From positions 1-23,338 of the forward strand of contig QXVZ01005297.1 of the NCBI GenBank assembly GCA_008931825.1: 23,338 nt of DNA, written 5' to 3'. This stretch comes from Phallusia fumigata (taxonomy: Eukaryota > Chordata > Ascidiacea > Phlebobranchia > Ascidiidae). Within the stretch, counting starts at the first letter, position 1, and the number at the start of each line of letters is the position of its first letter. Of this stretch, positions 9,101 through 16,656 are shown piece after piece. Below the pieces are notes generated by a model that saw only the letters and a list, made by a program, of their open reading frames with translations, had not been told where the DNA came from and ran no database searches. The translations under genes were made by a program, and so were the position numbers.

Positions 9101-12100
9101 TGCAACAGAAACAAAATCAATTTGTCAGCCAATTTTTAAATAATGAATGAAATTTTAGCAAAACCATAGCATTAAAACAAATACAATGCTAAATTTGTTT
9201 TTTGTAACACTAAAAAACTAAAATATTTTGTGAAACACTGTATTCTTTTTATCCTACACCTTTTGAGGTTTTCAAATTCTGGTGGATAAGTTTGTTTTGC
9301 TTGGTGAAAGAAATCGTAGCAAGATAAAAGGAAAAAATAATCGCCGAGCCAGAAATAGCTATGTAACGAGGCTTAAAATAGTGAAGGGTACAATTGGTGG
9401 ATCAAGTTTGAACGTGCTGCAAGTGTTATGTGACATGGCTCACAAGAGGGTGATTCAGCATGATATGACAAACATGACTCGGGACAAGTTGGTGCGACGA
9501 GCTGACACCACGCCTTGAAAGCTAAACACACCACCCAAAGAAACATTGTTGAGACATTATAATGCCTGAAATATGAAGGTCACAGTTGATGGATCAAGGT
9601 CAACTTCACTGTGTTTACACTGGTTAATTGACTTATCCTACCCGGAGGTCAAGAATCCTGTTGTCAAGTCTTGTGTCAAGGTTCACTCTTGCTCGTCCGA
9701 CTTCGCCCGGTTTTCCATCTTCCAGCTCCGGACGAGAAGCGTCTTCGATTTGTAACGGCAATTGGGGCGCCGCCTTGCTCACTACAAAGATCTGAAGAAA
9801 CATAAAACTGATTTGACATAAACTTCATTACTTTTCGAAGCAAATAGTAGACCAATAGAAAGCAACAAAACATTATGAAAAGGACTTTTTCACACATAAT
9901 TTCAATTTTTGTTCAGCTTTTTAAATTTTTTTTGAAGAGGGAGTATTGATATTGTACACATGACCAACAAAAAACTTGAACATGTAATAGTCTGGATTGA
10001 TTGTTTTGTCTAATTTCCAAAAAAATCAAATCAAGAACGATCAAACAGAACTGTCATGGGGTACAGATATAGAAAAAAATGTGATGATTCAAATTAGAAG
10101 TTTAGTAACACCATGACTTATGACTGAAAAGAGGGTAAATGTATTTAAATTTGCACACTGATGGTTGAATGCTTGCTGCAAAAATAGCTAGCTTGTTTCT
10201 ATAAATTTCAGATTACCAAGAAAAATGGGTCAAATTAATCAATTAAACAAAACCATCAACAAATTTTTCGTTATTAATTGATAGAACGCCTGTGACTGTA
10301 CCAAAACCACATTAGAAACCACATTTCTAACAAATTACAACTGCCAGGAAAATGTAGGCCAAACTAACCAATTGGTGCTATCATCATTTTCATGAAGTAG
10401 TTTTCTTAACTAGTTAAATTTATCTAAGTAAATACAAGTTGCTAAAAAAAGGTACATAAACAAATATATTTATTACTTTTTGCTACCAGCACTAACGTCT
10501 GCACAAAAACTTATTTAAGTGTGTCATAATGTCATGAATATACCTTTTTAATATGAATTTCAATGTCAGATTGAGTGCAGCTTTCAATCTTTTGCTCAAC
10601 TGTCTTGACTTCACCATAAACATCGATAATACTTTCCTTTGTTATGCTAAAAATATGATTTATTGGTAAAACAAATTTATTGTTGGTATTAAATAAACTT
10701 GGTAGATTAAACACAACTAAAGCTAAAGTTGTAATTTGTATTTGGAATGATTTGGCATGATTAAATACTTGCATTAGTAACACAGAATCTAGGACAAGTA
10801 CAATGATATTACTTTTCATTTTAACATGTGGTTATTAACCTATGGGTAATTACCCACATGTGGCTAATGACAGGGTGAAAGGTTGATTGGTTCATCTAGA
10901 GCAGAACTTCCCAAACTACAGATCATGTAAGTTTTGTGGGTCCAGAACACTACAATTTCCCACAAATAGTAGTAGGTGCTGTTTTTAAGCATTTGGCTTA
11001 GTGTAATGTTTAAAGTTTAAAGGATGTCAACTGAGAAGGTTCAATGTTACATTTTTTGTGCTTACTTGGCGCAAAACTTCACCATCTGCTTGCTGATAGC
11101 TTCACCGACAAATACTAAGCCCTGAACAGTCCATTGCTGATGTCGCACGACAATAAAACATTGTTTGCCAGTTCCACGAGACGTGTGCAGACGGCCTCGT
11201 ATCCAAACCTCTTTATCAGCCAACTCAGAGTTAATGTCTCCGACCGGAACTAAAACTCGGTCTGGAAAACGAAATAAAATAATATATTTTGCAAGTTCAA
11301 CAAAAATATATTTTTAACCATTAATTTAGCAAAAAAAAGGGCTATGCTACACCAAACAGTGTTTCTCATATCAGCAAACCTAATTTTTCGGTGGATTGGA
11401 TCATTTTCATATCTCCATAAAGATCTTTGGAGATATCATCGGCCTCCGCTTCTTTCGCTGCTGCATTTTGTTCAGCAAGTCTTTGAGCTTTCTTTGCCGC
11501 CTTTTCGGCTTCTTTTTGTTGCTTTTTCAAAGCATTCTTCGACATCGGTTTTCCATCAGGGCTGCAAAAAATGTATTCTATTGTCATTGTTCAGAATTTA
11601 TTTTAGGTTTTAATTCGGACTATTAGATAATTTGACGCAACCAACCGTTTTTCAACCATTTTTAGAATCAGGGGCACTCGAGTTTGCAAGGAGGCCCATG
11701 AAAATATACATTTTTAACAATGACTTTATATAAGACAACATCTTAACAAACAGTGTTTTGGGCAAAGTTAGAGTGTTTTCTAAAAAAATGCTTTAATGCA
11801 TATTCTAGCAACAANGCTTCTTTTTGTTGCTTTTTCAAAGCATTCTTCGACATCGGTTTTCCATCAGGGCTGCAAAAAAAGTATTTTATTGTCATTTTCA
11901 GAATTTATTTTAGGTTTTAATTTGGACTATTAGATAATTTGACGCAACCAAGTGTTTTTCAACCATTTTTAAAATCAGGGACACTCGAGTTTGCAAGGAG
12001 CTATATTTTAATGTATATTTTAAACAATGACCTTATATAAGACAACATCTTAACAAACAGTGTTTCGAGCAAAGTTTGAGTGTTTTCTAAAAAATGCTCT

Positions 12101-12661
12101 ACTGCATATTCTAGCGACAAAAAGAAAATTGTGTAACAAGACAGTTTTCTTGCAATACTTTGACATAGCAGTTTAATTTGTTCATAGTATCTCGAAAATT
12201 TAAAACACAATATATACATAATATGGGCCTTTACTTAGTATCAATTTTAAATCAAACAATGATACATAACATACAGAAAACGTACATTACAATTATTCAT
12301 GTAAATGGTCACAGCAAATAAATTATAAATGATCTGAAGAAAAAACTCCAAAAATAGATTTTTTATCGCTCCAACATTATTATAAAATGTGCCAACATAA
12401 AAATCATACATACTTATGAACAGTAAAACTCCGGAGAATGTTAGACTGAATGGGGTTGCAGGGATTTTTAACAATTAGTCTTTGGCAAGCACACTGTGTT
12501 TTTCCAGAACTAATGATATATCTCAAACTTCGTGCAAGCATCACTAATTTTATGTCAACATTTTCCCAAACACCAATACAGATTTCTGGCAAATAAATAC
12601 AAACTAGTCACCATAAAAAGCATATATCTTACCCCAATGGTATATTTTCTGTGTCGGCCAT
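2972..12661 (-). CDS. DARS1: Aspartyl-tRNA synthetase, cytosolic (lacks last exon)
   Basis: The enzyme charges tRNA-Asp with aspartate in the cytosol; in animals it belongs to the multi-synthetase complex. Eleven exons can be joined in phase from the minus strand: 12633-12661, 11380-11561, 11066-11261, 10544-10646, 9642-9791, 8956-9099, 8469-8571, 7911-8058, 7437-7583, 3979-4102 and 2972-3155, about 503 residues. Order: short N-terminus, lysine/alanine-rich extension (residues about 11-55), OB-fold anticodon-binding domain, then the class II catalytic core with the flipping loop (SEGGANVF), the QSPQLYKQM segment, motif 2 ([15 protein letters not shown]) and [14 protein letters not shown]. The final exon, expected to hold motif 3 (GLERV...) and the C-terminus, was not found. 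Exons 6-9 also appear identically at 4644-6306 because of an assembly overlap. Identification is very secure; the missing end and the duplication are assembly or distance problems. Confidence 0.95.
3979..4102 (-). CDS. DARS1: DARS1 exon 10
   Basis: Acceptor TTTCTACAG and donor AACCCA|GTAAGT. It encodes [20 protein letters not shown] and [20 protein letters not shown], strongly conserved in eukaryotic AspRS. It lies just left of the duplicated segment, so it occurs once. Confidence 0.93.
4262..4641. repeat. Degenerate tandem array, units of about 55-70 bp, DARS1 intron 9
   Basis: About six units start near 4262, 4319, 4389, 4457, 4527 and 4582. Each has the layout AACAAGCG-like start, GGTTGACTRCA, AAGCTCGT, ACTTTAA and TGCATGT end. 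The last unit ends two bases before the exon 9 donor. The same array is repeated at 7055-7434 in the overlap copy. Confidence 0.75.
4940..5112. repeat. AT-rich tandem repeats of about 35 bp in DARS1 intron 8
   Basis: On the minus strand, units read GTGAGTAAAATA..., TGAGTAAAGTATGC... and TAAGTAAAGTATT..., each followed by TTTTGGTAAA. The first unit begins at the authentic donor of exon 8. The second copy is at 7733-7905. Confidence 0.55.
5433..5550 (-). repeat. Dispersed repeat, family C
   Basis: It shares GATCCA-CTAATTGT, CAGCTATTTC-GGCCTGGTG and TTTCTTTCACCAAGC with copies at 6500-6662, 15405-15745 and 22494-22650. It lies in DARS1 intron 7; the overlap copy is at 8226-8343. Confidence 0.7.
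5938..6149 (-). repeat. tRNA-derived SINE, family A, in DARS1 intron 6
   Basis: Read on the minus strand, a tRNA-like head (CTTGCGCTCATAAGGTTGTGGGT) leads into the body and a tail with GAGGCAGTTAAGCTCGACGG. The tail matches 262-340; head and body match 14775-14974 loosely. The overlap copy is at 8731-8942. Confidence 0.7.
6500..6662 (+). repeat. Dispersed repeat, family C, in DARS1 intron 5
   Basis: CTTGGTGAAAGAAATCG, AGAAATAGCT, ACAATTGGTGGATCAAG and GACATGGCTCACAAGAG match the reverse complement of 15405-15745 in order. The overlap copy is at 9293-9455. The 78-aa ORF across it (6489-6725) is accidental. Confidence 0.7.
7437..7583 (-). CDS. DARS1: DARS1 exon 9
   Basis: Acceptor TTTTTAG and donor CTGAG|GTACAT. 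It encodes [20 protein letters not shown] and [15 protein letters not shown]...DNEDL. Its donor site adjoins a degenerate tandem array. An identical copy is at 4644-4790. Confidence 0.93.
7911..8058 (-). CDS. DARS1: DARS1 exon 8 (class II motif 2)
   Basis: Acceptor CCTTCTAG and donor GACAA|GTAAGTG. It encodes [20 protein letters not shown], the motif 2 strand-loop-strand with its ATP-binding Arg, then [19 protein letters not shown]. An identical copy is at 5118-5265. Confidence 0.93.
8469..8571 (-). CDS. DARS1: DARS1 exon 7
   Basis: Acceptor GATTTCCAG and donor GGTGCAG|GTATTA. It encodes [20 protein letters not shown] and [22 protein letters not shown] is the aspartate-pocket signature of AspRS. 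An identical copy is at 5676-5778. Confidence 0.93.
8956..9099 (-). CDS. DARS1: DARS1 exon 6 (class II motif 1, flipping loop)
   Basis: Exactly 48 codons between acceptor TGTTGCAG and donor TTCACT|GTAAGT. It encodes [39 protein letters not shown] and NVFT; the motif 1 helix and the flipping loop that closes over aspartate lie here. An identical copy is at 6163-6306. Confidence 0.93.
9642..9791 (-). CDS. DARS1: DARS1 exon 5 (hinge)
   Basis: Acceptor TTTCTTCAG and donor CTCCGG|GTAGGAT bound exactly 50 codons: [18 protein letters not shown] through [15 protein letters not shown], the link from OB fold to catalytic core. The first contig carries only 6849-6923 of this exon before running into the N at 6924. 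Confidence 0.92.
9792..11065 (-). other. DARS1 introns 3 and 4 with a short transposon-like repeat
   Basis: Apart from exon 4 (10544-10646) this is AT-rich intron. At 10845-10878 is the CCCACATGTGG...TGACAGGGT repeat also seen at 1855-1890; it is followed by AGAACTTCCCAAACT, which recalls hAT-type terminal sequences, but no matching inverted end was found. Confidence 0.5.
10544..10646 (-). CDS. DARS1: DARS1 exon 4 (OB-fold)
   Basis: Acceptor ATTTTTAG and donor AAAAAG|GTATAT. It encodes [13 protein letters not shown] and [17 protein letters not shown], the conserved NKESIVDVEG...QKIGSCTQ-type segment of animal AspRS. Confidence 0.92.
11066..11261 (-). CDS. DARS1: DARS1 exon 3 (OB-fold)
   Basis: Acceptor TTTTCCAG and donor GCCAA|GTAAGC. 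It encodes [28 protein letters not shown] and [10 protein letters not shown], closely matching the AspRS anticodon-binding OB fold. 196 nt, in phase with exons 2 and 4. Confidence 0.92.
11380..11561 (-). CDS. DARS1: DARS1 exon 2 (charged N-terminal extension)
   Basis: Acceptor TTTTTGCAG and donor TTAG|GTTTGC bound exactly 60 whole codons plus split codons at both ends. It encodes [20 protein letters not shown] and a further Ala/Lys/Glu-rich helix, then the conserved MIQS-TEK stretch leading into the OB fold. Lys-rich N-terminal extensions of eukaryotic AspRS bind tRNA non-specifically; that role is inferred here. Confidence 0.9.
11562..12632 (-). other. DARS1 intron 1, including a contig overlap
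   Basis: The intron contains the N at 11815 and the overlap 11509-11814 ~ 11816-12120, which shows substitutions and short indels. From 12121 to 12632 it is AT-rich DNA with no recognised feature. Confidence 0.7.
11816..11869 (-). other. DARS1: Overlap copy of DARS1 exon 2 5' part
   Basis: The first 54 nt of exon 2 are repeated right after the N at 11815, with the acceptor intact (TTTTTTTGCAG). The intron sequence that follows differs from the first copy by SNPs and small indels. This is the start of the next contig, not an alternative exon. Confidence 0.85.
12633..12661 (-). CDS. DARS1: DARS1 exon 1 (start codon)
   Basis: The exon encodes MADTENIPL plus two bases of a Gly codon; donor GG|GTAAGAT. 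Phase matches exon 2 exactly. Bases 13322-13332 repeat the first 11 nt of this exon at the edge of the next contig, with the ATG at 13330-13332. Confidence 0.85.
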
Positions 12662-12728
12662 AGTAAATCCAAGCGATACAAAAAGATAATGAAAAACTAA
12701 TTGAGGTGAACAAACAATAGGCCTACAA

Positions 12729-12745
12729 TCTGAAACAAAATTTAA
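12729..12745 (-). promoter_or_regulatory. Splice-acceptor-like site upstream of DARS1 ATG
   Basis: On the minus strand AAATTTTGTTTCAG is a good 3' splice site 67 nt before the start codon, without an obvious nearby 5' UTR exon. It could be a spliced-leader trans-splice acceptor, common in Ciona, or a cis acceptor for a distant 5' UTR exon. Confidence 0.4.
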
Positions 12746-12917
12746 GGAAATTTGAAAAAAAAATTGCAATCCTTAATTTAAAAAAAACATTTAAATTTGC
12801 CTCATTCAAAAAGTAGTGTTTTTGTTTTCAAGAAAAGAAAAGCATTTTGTTTCTCTGCAAAAATTACAGTTACATGTACTTTGTCCAAACACTTCACAAA
12901 ACACTTTACTAAAAGAC

Positions 12918-13130
12918 GTTTATTTGCCACAGGAAAAAGGTTACTACGCTGCTATTAATAGGCAAAGTTGTGAATTTTTTTTGTAAAAACTGTCCATGAC
13001 AATTTGCAAAGTCTTTTATTTACTGCTTTACAAACATGATGCAACATGTGCTAACGTATATTTGCCACAGACAAAAGGTTACTACGCTGCTATTAATAGG
13101 CAAAGTTGTGTATTTTTTTTGTAAAAACAA
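12918..13130. repeat. 138-bp tandem repeat, about 1.5 units, haplotype 1
   Basis: The unit start GTWTATTTGCCACAG occurs at 12918 and 13056, exactly 138 bp apart. Each unit includes GCTGCTATTAATAGGCAAAG and a T8 run. Confidence 0.8.
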
Positions 13131-13627
13131 GAAATACATTGCCGTGTTTAATCATTGACAACACATACACCCCCTTTTCTCAACGTGGCTGATGCAATGC
13201 ATGCTTAATACGAACTCTTTGACATATCCATCAGCGGAACGCTCTAGTCGGGTTTAAAAGCGTGCTCTCGAACTTGCTATGTGCAATAAACCGTGCCGAA
13301 ATTTTGTCAACATGGGTTTANGTGTCGGCCATAGTAAATCCAAGCGATACAAAAAGATAATGAAAAACTAATTGAGGTGAACAAACAATAGGCCTACAAT
13401 CTGAAACAAAATTTAAGGAAATTTGAAAAAAAATTGCAATCCTTAATTTAAAAAAAAACATTTAAATTTGCCTCATTCAAAAAGTAGTGTTTTTGTTTTC
13501 AAGAAAAGAAAAGCATTTTGTTTCTCTGCAAAAATTACAGTTACATGTACTTTGTCCAAACACTTCACAAAACACTTTACTAAAAGAAAAAAAAACATTT
13601 GCAAATCTTACTTTAGCACAAATGTCC

Positions 13628-13904
13628 ATCCATGACAATTTGCAAAGCCTTTTATTTACTGCTTTAAAAACATGATGCAACATGTGCTAACGTTTATTTG
13701 CCACAGGAAAAAGGTTAGTACACTGCTTTTAATAGGCAAAGTTGTGTATTTTTTTTGTAAAAACTGTCCATGACAATTTACAAAGTCTTTTATTTGCTGC
13801 TTTACAAACATGATGCAACATGTGCTAACGTATATTTGCCACAGACAAAAGGCTACTACACTGCTATTAATAGGCAAAGTTGCGCATTTTTTTTTGTAAA
13901 AACA
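13628..13904. repeat. 138-bp tandem repeat, about 2 units, haplotype 2
   Basis: Same unit as at 12918. GTWTATTTGCCACAG occurs at 13692 and 13830 and CATGACAATTT at 13631 and 13769, both 138 bp apart. Extra unit sequence precedes 13692 that the other contig lacks. Confidence 0.8.
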
Positions 13905-14443
13905 AGAAATACATTGCCGTGTTTAATCATTGACAACACACACACCCCCTTTTCTCAACGTGGCTGATGCAATGCATGCTTAATACGAACTCTTTGACAT
14001 ATCCACCAGCGGAACGCTCCAGTCGGGTTTAAAATCGTGCTCTCGAACTTGCTATGTGCAATGAACCGTGCCGAAATTTTGTCAACATGGGTTTAAACGT
14101 GAAAAAGTTCAAAGATTGTTTACACTGACACATGATTATAACACGATACGCGTTAAAATGTAATTCCACAAACATGACTGACTGCGTAGCCACCATTAGC
14201 AAAAATTGCCCAAGTTTAGCGATAAGCGCTTGCAAAAACAACTCACTTCGTTGTACGAGCTTAAAGTTACACGCTGTTCATAAATTGTCTACATAGTTAA
14301 AACCGCTGTTAGAACTTTGCAATATTAACCCTTTCTGCGAGATTGGTAATGTAGTGCAACTCTAGTTCACATGTTTATGTGCCGGTTTTGTTTTGTGCAT
14401 GTGTTGCGATTGGATGATTGCGTTTTAGAATTAACGTCCAGAT

Positions 14444-14647
14444 TTGCTGAGTTATTTGCTTAATCACCACTTTATGCAACAGGCTGCACCCCGTCAGTTT
14501 GTGCGGCCAATTGCGATCCTACGGCAGAACATACCCAGTACAAGCATTATCCAAATAAGAGAACACTTGACCCGAAAACCCATGGTTTTTTCCGTGTCCT
14601 TAATGTTTTACGAAACCGTCAAAACAACTCCAAACCTAATGAAGTGA
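14444..14647 (+). CDS. Unrecognised short ORF, 67 aa, doubtful
   Basis: The ORF lies in a locally GC-richer patch (about 14480-14635) between DARS1 and the GPCR. The peptide includes RQFVRPIAILRQNIPSTSII and shows no signal peptide, membrane helix or known motif. It could be an exon of an unrecognised gene, a piece of a mobile element or chance. Its end adjoins the contig overlap starting at 14636. Confidence 0.2.
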   Translation: MLSYLLNHHFMQQAAPRQFVRPIAILRQNIPSTSIIQIREHLTRKPMVFSVSLMFYETVKTTPNLMK

Positions 14648-14774
14648 CAATATAATTTGACTTGTTTTATTATCTTAGTTTTATTTAAATGAGTTGATTA
14701 AACAAATTATCTTAGGTGCAAAACACCTGTGTGAGAATTCCGAGACTTTGTCCTGAGAAGGTCAACCCCCCACG

Positions 14775-14974
14775 AGCTACCTGCCTCATTTCAGATCTGC
14801 TGGACCATTTTTTATTTAAATTTCGAACTTGTTGACATCAATTTGGGCCAACCTATTAAGTTTCAATGGCTTGGACCAATGCCTAACTGCCCAGGAAAAC
14901 ACTATTAAGCGATTAAGACAGGATTTGAACCCACAACCTTGCGAGCACAAGACAGACGCGCTATCCACTCCGGC
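14775..14974 (-). repeat. tRNA-derived SINE, family A, haplotype 1 copy
   Basis: On the minus strand the A box-like TAGCGCGTCTG (14953-14963) and B box GGTTCAAATCC (14921-14931) head an element of about 200 bp ending near GAGGCAGGTAGCTC. It corresponds to the copy at 15746-15944 in the overlapping contig. Confidence 0.8.
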
Positions 14975-15158
14975 ATTTTGGTGGCGGAACACTTGAAAAA
15001 CCCGTAGTTCACTTAAAACATGGAATGTGTTTGTATTTACAAAAGCGATCGTATGTGATGAAATCACCACCAGGATTTAACCGCCTTAAAAAATACAACA
15101 AATATTTCTTGGCTGTTTACTTTGCGAGCAGTTAATAACGTTTTGTTGGACTGTCTTT

Positions 15159-15275
15159 TCATTCCACAATTTCAACTGCTCTGTCGCCTTCTTCCTCTGC
15201 ATCAACAATGTATCTTACGTTTAAATCCTTTGGGAGATACGAAGATTCCCGAAAACATGAGAACATCTCCTGTAG
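15159..15275 (-). other. Overlap copy of the GPCR C-terminus (second allele)
   Basis: The sequence encodes the last 38 residues of the receptor plus stop (15159-15161) and runs into the N at 15276. It matches 16130-16246 except for a few bases, one of which changes the ending DRVVEIVE to DRAVEIVE. This is an allele at a contig end, not a second gene. Confidence 0.9.
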
Positions 15276-15404
15276 NCTAATGAAGTGACAATGCAAATAA
15301 AATAAAATTTGACTTGTTTTATTATCTTAGTTTTGTTTAAATACGTTGAATAAACAAATTATCTGAGGTGCAAAACACCTGTGTGGGAATTCCGAGACTT
15401 TGTC

Positions 15405-15745
15405 CCTATCCGACAGGGTTTCTTTTCCTGTCGAACCCCACTCTCTTTCCCGGGGGGGAGTGGTAGTATAGGAGCCCCCTCGGCTGGCCCCACCAACGCC
15501 CCCCAGTCGAATTACTCACAATGGGCCAAAACTCATTCTCTTGTGAGTCCCCGACACATAACGCCTTGTAATGACGGTGTAGCTGCAGCGCGTTCAACCT
15601 TGATCCACCAATTGTGCCCTCCATTTTTTTGCGCCTTATAACGTCTCAACGTTGCGCAGCTATTTCCGACTTGGTGATTGTTTTAGTGAAATTGGGTCGC
15701 TATTATTTCTTTCACCGAGCGAAATAAACTCAACTCAAGCTCAGA
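15405..15745 (-). repeat. Family C element, present in one haplotype only
   Basis: This GC-richer element (reads GAAAGAAATAATAGCG... on the minus strand) has family members at 5433-5550, 6500-6662 and 22494-22650. The allelic sequence in the other contig (near 14750-14779) has only about 25 bp of unrelated sequence at this spot. Confidence 0.75.
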
Positions 15746-15944
15746 CTACCTGCCTCATTTCAGTTTCGCTGAACTATTTTTCATTTAAATTTCGAACTTG
15801 TTGACATCAATTTGGGCCAACCATCAAGTTTCAATGCCTTGGACCAATGCCTAACTTCCCAGGAAAACACTAGTATAAGCGATTAAGACAGGATTTGAAC
15901 CCACAACCTTGCGAGCACAAGACAGACGCGCTATCAACTCAGGC
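15746..15944 (-). repeat. tRNA-derived SINE, family A, haplotype 2 copy
   Basis: A box-like TAGCGCGTCTG at 15923-15933 and B box GGTTCAAATCC at 15891-15901 on the minus strand. Same locus as 14775-14974. It lies about 190 bp downstream of the GPCR stop codon and may be in its 3' UTR. Confidence 0.8.
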
Positions 15945-16129
15945 ATTTTGGTAGGCGAAAAATTGACAAAACACGTACTTCACTTAAAACATGGAATGTG
16001 TTTGTATTTACAAAAGCGAACGTATGTGATGAAATCAACACCAGGATCTAACCGCCTTCAAAACTACAACAAATATTTCTTGGCTGTTTACTTTGCGAGC
16101 AGTTAATAACGTTTTGTTGAACTGTCTTT

Positions 16130-16656
16130 TCATTCCACAATTTCAACCACTCTGTCGCCTTCTTCCTCTGCATCAACAATGTATCTTACGTTTAAATCCT
16201 TTGGGAGATACGAAGATTCCCGAAAACATGAGAACATCTCCTGTAGCCATTTCTTTGCCTTGGTCAATTGATCATTGACATCTTTGGAGTAAAGCAAGGG
16301 ATTGAGGGCGCTGTTGATTGGAAGTAACAGACAAGCGCTCAACACGTAAGCATCTGGTGGCATCTTGACTCCTCCAACACTCAAATAACCCATGACACAA
16401 ACAGGAATCCAGCAACAGAAATCGGTCACAATCAACCTGGAGATTCTCTTCTGCATCTTGGAGCTGACATCGGTGCTTCTGGATCCTTTCATGCGGTTGC
16501 TCTCTTTGTAGATGAGAACATATGCAACCACCATGTAGATGAACATCAGGAAATTGATTGTGATCAGAAATGTTGAATATTCCCAAGCATTTTCACTGGT
16601 CGTAGCGAACAATCGTGGCATACAGACGCTTGTTTTTGCATAATATCCAAACTCCC
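16130..16656 (-). CDS. GPCR exon 2, TM5-TM7 and tail (after frame break)
   Basis: The second frame encodes EFGYYAKTSVCMPRLF, whose Cys fits the conserved loop-2 disulfide, then TM5 (YSTFLITINFLMFIYMVVAY), TM6 with CCWIP, TM7 with NSALNPLLY and a cytoplasmic tail ending DRVVEIVE. It matches relaxin-type receptors well. It has no start of its own; an ATG at 16619-16621 is internal. Confidence 0.9.

Larger units (their letters stand above)
6925..9716 (-). repeat. DARS1: Second copy of the 2.8-kb block (assembly overlap)
   Basis: Sequence restarts at the 4132 equivalent immediately after the single N at 6924 and runs identically to 9716, then continues through the rest of exon 5. The exact fit of one end to the N points to unmerged contig ends. 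Confidence 0.9.
12662..14443. other. DARS1 upstream region with contig overlap
   Basis: This is non-coding sequence covered twice: 12651-13320 and, after the N, 13322-14095. It holds the 138-bp tandem repeats. From 14096 to 14443 it is single copy with no recognised gene. Confidence 0.6.

Noticed and set aside
10532..10819. 95-aa minus-strand ORF as a separate gene
   Set aside because: Only the part 10544-10646 is real, as DARS1 exon 4; the N-terminal half is read-through of an intron.
14920..14965. Functional tRNA gene
   Set aside because: A and B boxes are present but there is no acceptor stem or full cloverleaf; it is the head of a SINE, also seen at 15890-15935.
15381..15641. 86-aa plus-strand ORF in the GC-rich patch
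   Set aside because: It lies in a dispersed family C repeat and has no recognisable protein motif.
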